DNA from: Colletotrichum lupini
Taxonomy: Eukaryota > Ascomycota > Sordariomycetes > Glomerellales > Glomerellaceae
Length of the DNA stretch: 64,000 nt
Reading direction: 5' to 3'
NCBI RefSeq assembly: GCF_023278565.1
Contig: NC_064672.1
Coordinates: forward strand, 682,001-746,000
Shown here: piece by piece, positions 58,577-64,000 of the stretch
Position numbering within the stretch: position 1 is the first letter of the stretch
Layout: the number at the start of each line of letters is the position of its first letter
The notes under the pieces: model-generated
Seen by the model: only the letters and a program-made list of their open reading frames with translations
Told to the model about the DNA's origin: nothing
Database searches by the model: none
Made by a program: the position numbers and the translations under genes

Positions 58577-61176
58577 TCACAGGCTCTTTTGGAAAAAGTT
58601 CTTGGCGAGGTACTTCTCGTCAAAGGAGACTTGCTGCTTCATGGCGACATCCAACAGCCAGTCCGCTGCGACGATGCGTGGCTCCATATGGCCCTTGCGG
58701 GCCATCTCCTCAAACTTGGGCCAGAGGGACCGTTCGTCGGCACTATTGGAGCTGAGAAGATAGACAGGCTCTGGCGGCGCGCCTCCGTCCTCCTCTTCCG
58801 TCGTCGGCTTAATGGTCGTGCCGCTGCGCGCGCGATACAGCTTGAACATGGCTCCATTGGCCTCAGCGATAGCTTTGTAGCTTTCGGGTCCGTTGCAGAT
58901 GTTGTTAGTACAGTACACGGGGACTGTCCACAACAGCTTCCCGAGATTCGCTCTCGCACGCGAGACTGCCGTCTCGAGCTTGACGCCAAACTTGGCTTCG
59001 TTTTCCTCGTCCTTTAGGAGGAAGTCGTCGGGGTCAGGAACCTCGCCTCTCTCGAGAGCCTCGTCGATGAAGTTGGACGATAGGACGGTAGGCCCTTTGG
59101 CCAGGGTTTTGAGGAACTTGACAGTCCGTACCATATGGGGAGCGGCGAGATAATCGCACGGCTTGTCGTCTTCTACTATCATGATTCCCATGTCGCGGAG
59201 TTTTCTCTGCGAACTGTTAGCCCGGCAGAAAGAAAGGAATTCAAAAGACTTACCCTCTCTGTATCCTCCTTGGACTTGGCATTGACCCATCTCGTGAAGC
59301 CCGTCAGCACGATCCTCATCTCCACATCTGGACGTAATGATTTCCGCTTCTTGGAAGGCCTTGAATCTTCGTCCTCCTCATCCACTTCCATTGCCTGGGC
59401 TGGGCTTGATGTGCGACCCCTTTCTCTGTCGATTTGGTCTGCAGCACGCTTACCACCCCATGGGCCCTGCTTATCCTTGCTGCGCTTCTTCTCCTTCTCG
59501 TACAGCGCAATATCGGGGGCGATGCGCTGTAGGTTGGTCAAAGCCTTGCTTTTGGCGCTTCGGCCTCCAGTCGACATTTCCGAGGGCAAATCATTCTCCT
59601 TTCCGCGGCCGCCTTCCTTAGGGCGTATAGGCGTCATGAAGCTGTCGTCGATAGCCTCTTCACTCTTGTCCTCTTGTCTGCCAATCACAACCCCTTCGGC
59701 AGGCCCATGCAAGTACGAGTTCTCCTGAGCAGCTTCAAGGATCTTGCGCTTCCGTGTCGCTTGGGGCGACAAGCCCTCTCCACCACCCGGGTAGTACGTT
59801 TCTCGCAAGCAATACTCATCAAAGAAGGTCTGCCCGATTACCTCGCCCAGGTTCGTGCGAACGGGGAAATGAGAGTATTTGGGGACAGTAACCCTCTGCA
59901 TCTCACACTTGGCGTAACTCTCTTCGATCCACAGGTGGTTGACCGTCTCGATGTTCCAATCCTTGGCCGCCTCATATTTCTCACTGCTGCTCCTTGCTGT
60001 GATGAGGTGTGTATTCTCGGCCTTCATCGTCTTGGTGTATGTGGCGCCGGTCGCCTTGATCAGATTTTCGAGGTATATGCGAGCGTCACCGCCGTAGTTG
60101 GAGAGACAAATCTTGAGACCTTCGAATCCGGGGATGCCATTTCTGGGAACCGGGTAGTGAAGTAGACGGCGGAGCGGAGACGTCCATTCATTATGCGTTA
60201 TGAGGTGGTAAAGCCACGAGAGATTGCCAATGTCCTTCCCTGACTGAGCAGCCTTGATGTACTGTTCCCCGTCACGATACTGGCAAATAAAGTAGTCGCA
60301 ATCGTCAACATTGTCGACCACCTTGCCACCGCCATTGTTGATGAGTTGCTTCACAGCTTCCAGTGATCGTGGGGTAATGCTGAGATCCCATGAAAGCATG
60401 ACATCCTTACCCCGAAATATCGTGGCTGGTTTTCTCGGACCATCACTGAGATGGTTGGGGTTTGTTGAGGTCGCCCCGTTGAGCTGGTCGTATGTGGGAG
60501 CTTGCACTTCGCCTTGGTTCTCATCGTGGCTAAGAATTTCGGGATTGGGGAGCAGATAGGGGCCTTCGGGTATACGTTTGCCAAGCTTGAAGCAATCTTC
60601 GAACCTAGTGTATGTGTAAGAGGTGGCTCGAAGCATAAGGACTTTACAGACTTACCAGTGGGGCAATACAATCTTGCAATTGAGGCCCTTCTCATTGGCG
60701 ATGACACATTTAGGATCTTCCGTAGTCAGAGCGCAGATATGAGTGGTCTGTCGTGTCACATCGGCGCCTTCCATGCCGCCCATAGCCAGCGTAGCACCAA
60801 TGATGGTCTCCTTGTCGATTTCAGGCAGACCAGCAGTTGTGAGGATGACCTTGGAAAAGAACATGCGTGGATCGGGAGAGTATGGCCGGACCTGTGCCTG
60901 CTTGTTCTTCTTGACTGATGCCTTGATCCAGTCGGTATTGACGACTGGGATCATAAAGGCCTGGGTCTCGGTGAACTGGGGAAAGTCGATGGTGTTGGAG
61001 ATGATGTGAGAAACCGCTTCGAGTCTGAGGGAGCCATCGCGTCTTGGGTCGAGGACCGTGCCGCCACGACCTTCAACAATGCCGGCATACTCGCTGATTT
61101 CTTTGGGAGCTAGGTGGGCACTCGGCACAAAGGCGAAGGTACATTCTGCGAACAAGCCCTTTGCCTGTTCAGCCAT
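58577..61176 (-). CDS. Multi-BRCT DNA-damage scaffold, Rtt107/Brc1-like
   Basis: Probable homolog of budding-yeast Rtt107 and fission-yeast Brc1, nuclear scaffolds that bind gamma-H2A and organise Smc5/6 and nuclease complexes at stalled forks. Exons 61176-60656, 60604-59254 and 59206-58577 give 833 residues, close to Brc1 length. Up to six BRCT units are discernible: two at the N-terminus (starting near FAECTFAFVPSAHL and PRMFFSKVILTTAGL), two in the middle (FRGKDVMLSWDLSI and FEGLKICLSNYGG), then a charged linker with EEDEDSRPSKKRKS. A C-terminal pair begins EMRIVLTGFTRW, where TG and a downstream basic region could form the phosphoserine pocket. Conserved BRCT tryptophans are present (for example VNTDWIKAS, VNHLWIEES, VAADWLLDV). 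The frame stays open upstream without another ATG. Family assignment is good; orthology to Rtt107 is inferred from domain layout. Confidence 0.85.
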
Positions 61177-61853
61177 GGTGGGCAATCGGGTGAGGCATGC
61201 AATTAAGAAGAGCTAAAGAGCTGGCGGGCGTCGGAGTCGATGTCAGGGCATACGCAGGACAATATCTTGAGGTTTGCTGTCGGAGTGTTGTTTGCGCAGA
61301 AAGACCGGTGTGGGTGTAGCCTGCAGGCAATTACGAAAGGTGAAGGCGATTTTGACGCGAAATTGTTAGCGACGCGGCCGGGTTGGAGGACGCGAGGTGA
61401 GCTCGCCGTCACGTGTAGCTTCCTGGCAAGGTACATTTGTTTGGGTGGTCTCGGTGGGGTTGAGGAAGTACCGGTACTTTATCCATTTAAAGCGCGATAG
61501 GAACGCGTTCAAGGGAAGCATCCGCCAACCAGCTGGCCATTTGCCGCAAGCCGCCCATCAATGTGTAATGACATTCTTCGGTGACATTCTTACCCCAAAA
61601 CAAACTACAACCTTAATGCGACCACGATGACATTTGACACCATGGACGATGTTTCTGCAGCGAAGTCTGTTTATCAATCATGGCTTTCGAAGTACCTGTT
61701 CAAAACCCAATTGCTGCGCTCACCACCTCATGATCCCTGCTTCCATCCCACTCAGGGATAGAACTCGATTTCACCGAAATTCTTCGTTGCTATGATACTT
61801 CCAACTTGAATGTACAACTCGAGGCCTTACACCCTATTCATTACAAATGGCGC
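61177..61853. other. Spacer, no gene seen
   Basis: Upstream region of the BRCT gene and 3' flank of the oxidoreductase gene. Nothing coding was recognised. Confidence 0.5.
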
Positions 61854-63659
61854 CTATAGACTCGACTTGATCAAATCGGCAGCCCGCTCGGCGATGCCAT
61901 AAACGGTTGCCTGAGGGTTGGCACGCACTGTAATGGGCACAATGGAAGCATCAGCCACCCGCAAGCCACGGATTCCATGCACCCGGAGCTTCTCATCTAC
62001 CACTCCACCAAGCTCCCTAGGCATCATGGAGCAAGTACCCGTGAAGTGATGAGCGCCAACTGCTGTCTTACGCACAAACTCTTTGGCTTCCTCGAGGTCT
62101 GTCAAGGCGTTGGCAGGGTTGCGCTTTCCGCTCGGCTTCAGTTGACTGTGGAGCGGCTCGCTTGTGGCGATCTTCTCCAGGAGCTGGACATGTCTGGCCA
62201 GAACCTCGACGTCGAATGGATGCGATAGGTACGCGGGGTCGATGGCGACCGCTGGCGATTCAAGGGACGCAGAAGTGATGTGACTTGACCCTCGCGACAG
62301 GGGATGAGCGAGGAGGAGCGCTATTGTAAAGTACTTTTCCTCGCCAGGCGGCGGCGCTGCCATAGTTCCGTCTCCGCTGAACAATGCGAATCCCGGCAAC
62401 GACAGATAGTACCCCGACGGTTCCGAAGACGACGTCAGGACGGATCGCACGTATCCCTCGAGAGTCTTTGTGAACTCTGGTGTCGCGCTTGTTTTGGGGC
62501 CGCTCAACTTGTCAAGAAGTTGAGCGATATCCTTGTCAGCGAGCAGAGGAAGCTGTGCAGTCGCTACAGTGCCGCTTCTCGAGAACGGTCCAGTGCCCTT
62601 ACCATATGCCTCCATCGCAGCTCCGACGGCAGCCGGTTCCTGACGAATAATGCCATCCATGGTGTCAAGCTCTGGAAGGGCCTCAAAGCTTGCGCCGACC
62701 ATGACGTGGTTCTGCAGGTTTTCGCCGACGTGCGGGTTGTCGAGAACGATCTCGATGCCGAGTTTACGAAGAAGCTCCCCATTTCCAACACCGGAAAGCT
62801 CAAGAATCCGTGGCGAGTTGAGGGTGCCAGCAGTCAACACAACCTCCTTCTGTGCTGTTGCTGTTGTCGTCTCCCCATCCTTGGTATATTGAACGCCATC
62901 GGCAACAATTTCGCCAGCCTCTGATCTGAAGACAATCTTCTCTACCAACGCTCCCGTCACAACCGTCAAGTTGGATCTAGACTTTGCCGACTGTAGATAC
63001 GCGCTGCCGGCGTAACTCCTCTGCTTTGTCTCCGGGTCTATAGTGTCCGGTGTGAGACTGCTGCCGACTCCCTGCCCACTTAAGGGGTCACAAGAATCCG
63101 GGAAGCCCAGACTACGGATCGTATCTTGCCAGATTTTGGGCCAGAAAGACTCGACGTTGTCCGGCAGAGACAACTTCAGTGGCCCTGTGCCCTCACCAGA
63201 AGCGATGGAGTAGGCCTTCTTGGAGGCTTCGTTGAACGTAGGCCAGTCCCAGCTGGGGTTGCCCAAGCTGGCCCACGCCTCAACGTTGGACCGGGTGGTG
63301 ATGGTAAAGGAGAGGCCATTGAGTGCACCTGAGCCGCCAAGGAGACGACCTTGAGGGACAGCAATCTCACGACCACCTAGGCCATCCTGAAAGCAATTCT
63401 CTATCAGTAAACCGGACTCCCAAAAAGCAGCTGCTGTCTGAGAAACACTTACTTGGGGCACCGTTCGGAACTGCCAGTCAGACGGCGTCTTGACAAGACT
63501 GGGACCCAGTGCGGGAATATTGACTCGAGGGTCTGCCGTTTGGTCTTCGCCCGCCTCCAGCACTAGGACCTGGACATCTGGGATCTCGGACAGACGAGTG
63601 GCAACTACTAAGCCGGCGACGCCGCCACCCACGATGATAAAGTCGTACTTTGCAGCCAT
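61854..63659 (-). CDS. GMC-family FAD oxidoreductase
   Basis: A glucose-methanol-choline oxidoreductase, probably an alcohol or aryl-alcohol oxidase/dehydrogenase; the substrate is unknown. Exon 1 is 63659-63453 and exon 2 is 63386-61854. The intron is 66 nt and in frame (GTAAGT, TTTACTGATA, TTTCAG), so an unspliced reading would wrongly add 22 residues. The spliced protein has 579 residues. The dinucleotide-binding motif is at the extreme N-terminus (DFIIVGGGVAGLVVATRL) with the LVLEAGE partner. GMC signature 1 is around GRLLGGSGALNGLSF, and signature 2 is AGTLNSPRILELSG. The catalytic region has H516 (AHHFTGTCSM) and N559 (NPQATVYG), the His/Asn pair common in this family. There is no signal peptide, so it is likely intracellular. 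It has no biosynthetic neighbours in the window. Confidence 0.93.
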   Translation of the reverse strand: MAAKYDFIIVGGGVAGLVVATRLSEIPDVQVLVLEAGEDQTADPRVNIPALGPSLVKTPSDWQFRTVPQVSVSQTAAAFWESGLLIENCFQDGLGGREIAVPQGRLLGGSGALNGLSFTITTRSNVEAWASLGNPSWDWPTFNEASKKAYSIASGEGTGPLKLSLPDNVESFWPKIWQDTIRSLGFPDSCDPLSGQGVGSSLTPDTIDPETKQRSYAGSAYLQSAKSRSNLTVVTGALVEKIVFRSEAGEIVADGVQYTKDGETTTATAQKEVVLTAGTLNSPRILELSGVGNGELLRKLGIEIVLDNPHVGENLQNHVMVGASFEALPELDTMDGIIRQEPAAVGAAMEAYGKGTGPFSRSGTVATAQLPLLADKDIAQLLDKLSGPKTSATPEFTKTLEGYVRSVLTSSSEPSGYYLSLPGFALFSGDGTMAAPPPGEEKYFTIALLLAHPLSRGSSHITSASLESPAVAIDPAYLSHPFDVEVLARHVQLLEKIATSEPLHSQLKPSGKRNPANALTDLEEAKEFVRKTAVGAHHFTGTCSMMPRELGGVVDEKLRVHGIRGLRVADASIVPITVRANPQATVYGIAERAADLIKSSL

Positions 63660-64000
63660 TTTGAGAGATGGTATGATGAGTAATGCGATACGAGTGATTC
63701 TGCAAAAGCAAAAGACTTCGTTGGAACTTCGGTCACTGTTAAATCATGGCAGGATTCCGAGCCCGAGACGTCTAAGATTGTGTAGGATTGCGGCAAAGCA
63801 TTAGTCGCCGTAGCGCCGAGCGCTCATCCGGCATCTCCCCCGCTGGCGGCCGTATTGCACCAACATACGACACTGAGCCGGCCAACCGTTTCCGGTACCG
63901 TTCAAGCAGGTTCCACTGCAGGATCGCATCCTTACGACTTTGTTTCTGCATCAGGGGTATGACAGTTTGGGACGCAGACCCTCTCACTTCCCTGGACCCC
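63660..64000. other. Upstream region of the GMC gene
   Basis: Non-coding up to the window edge as far as I can see. Confidence 0.5.

Noticed and set aside
63387..63452. Continuous 601-residue reading of the GMC protein
   Set aside because: The 66-nt segment has full splice signals and interrupts the conserved VPQ-DGLGGREI region, so it is an in-frame intron.

Overview
The window is nuclear DNA of a filamentous ascomycete (Pezizomycotina, most likely a Sordariomycete). The evidence is short introns of about 45-80 nt with GT...AG ends and CTAAC/CTGAC-type branch points, long intergenic spacers, no operons, and typical fungal proteins: a TOK-type potassium channel, a Zn2Cys6-like regulator, a GMC oxidoreductase and a four-unit polyubiquitin. 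I joined exons by hand from splice signals and phase. Every multi-exon model given here closes in frame, but none has been checked against RNA or a database.

Layout. 1-5115 (+): most of NOT4, the E3/RNA-binding subunit of CCR4-NOT, 5'-truncated by the window edge and with a possible alternative 3' end. 5862-8261 (-): a two-pore TOK-like potassium channel, convergent with NOT4. 9522-10883 (+): an alpha/beta-hydrolase-fold protein whose nucleophile elbow has lost its serine. 11.3-15.4 kb: an AT-richer accessory stretch with a tRNA-like pol III element and two divergent small multi-span membrane proteins of unknown function (12482-13252 -, 13654-14419 +). 16896-18594 (+): glycerol kinase, convergent with GDP-mannose pyrophosphorylase (19374-20809 -). 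20.8-36.4 kb: mostly non-coding, holding one small dsRBD-like gene (26417-27232 -). 36376-38154 (-): protein farnesyltransferase beta subunit. 38.2-46.9 kb: a gene desert leading to a large Zn2Cys6-like regulator (46950-49485 +). 52663-53697 (+): polyubiquitin. 54256-56477 (+): a BRAP2/ETP1-type RING plus ZnF-UBP protein. 57596-58335 (+): ESCRT-II VPS25, convergent with an RTT107/Brc1-like multi-BRCT protein (58577-61176 -). 61854-63659 (-): a GMC oxidoreductase.

Functional themes. Most identifiable genes are housekeeping. Several belong to ubiquitin and protein-fate biology (NOT4 E3, polyubiquitin, the ETP1-like protein, VPS25, which sorts ubiquitinated cargo). This may be coincidental, since neighbouring fungal genes are usually independent. 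Two metabolic genes, GUT1 and MPG1, lie tail to tail. I see no biosynthetic cluster, CRISPR array, rRNA or intact transposon. The least explained parts are the 11.3-15.4 kb stretch, the small dsRBD-like gene with its 432-nt intron, the His-rich regulator with an atypical cysteine cluster, and the possible alternative 3' end of NOT4.
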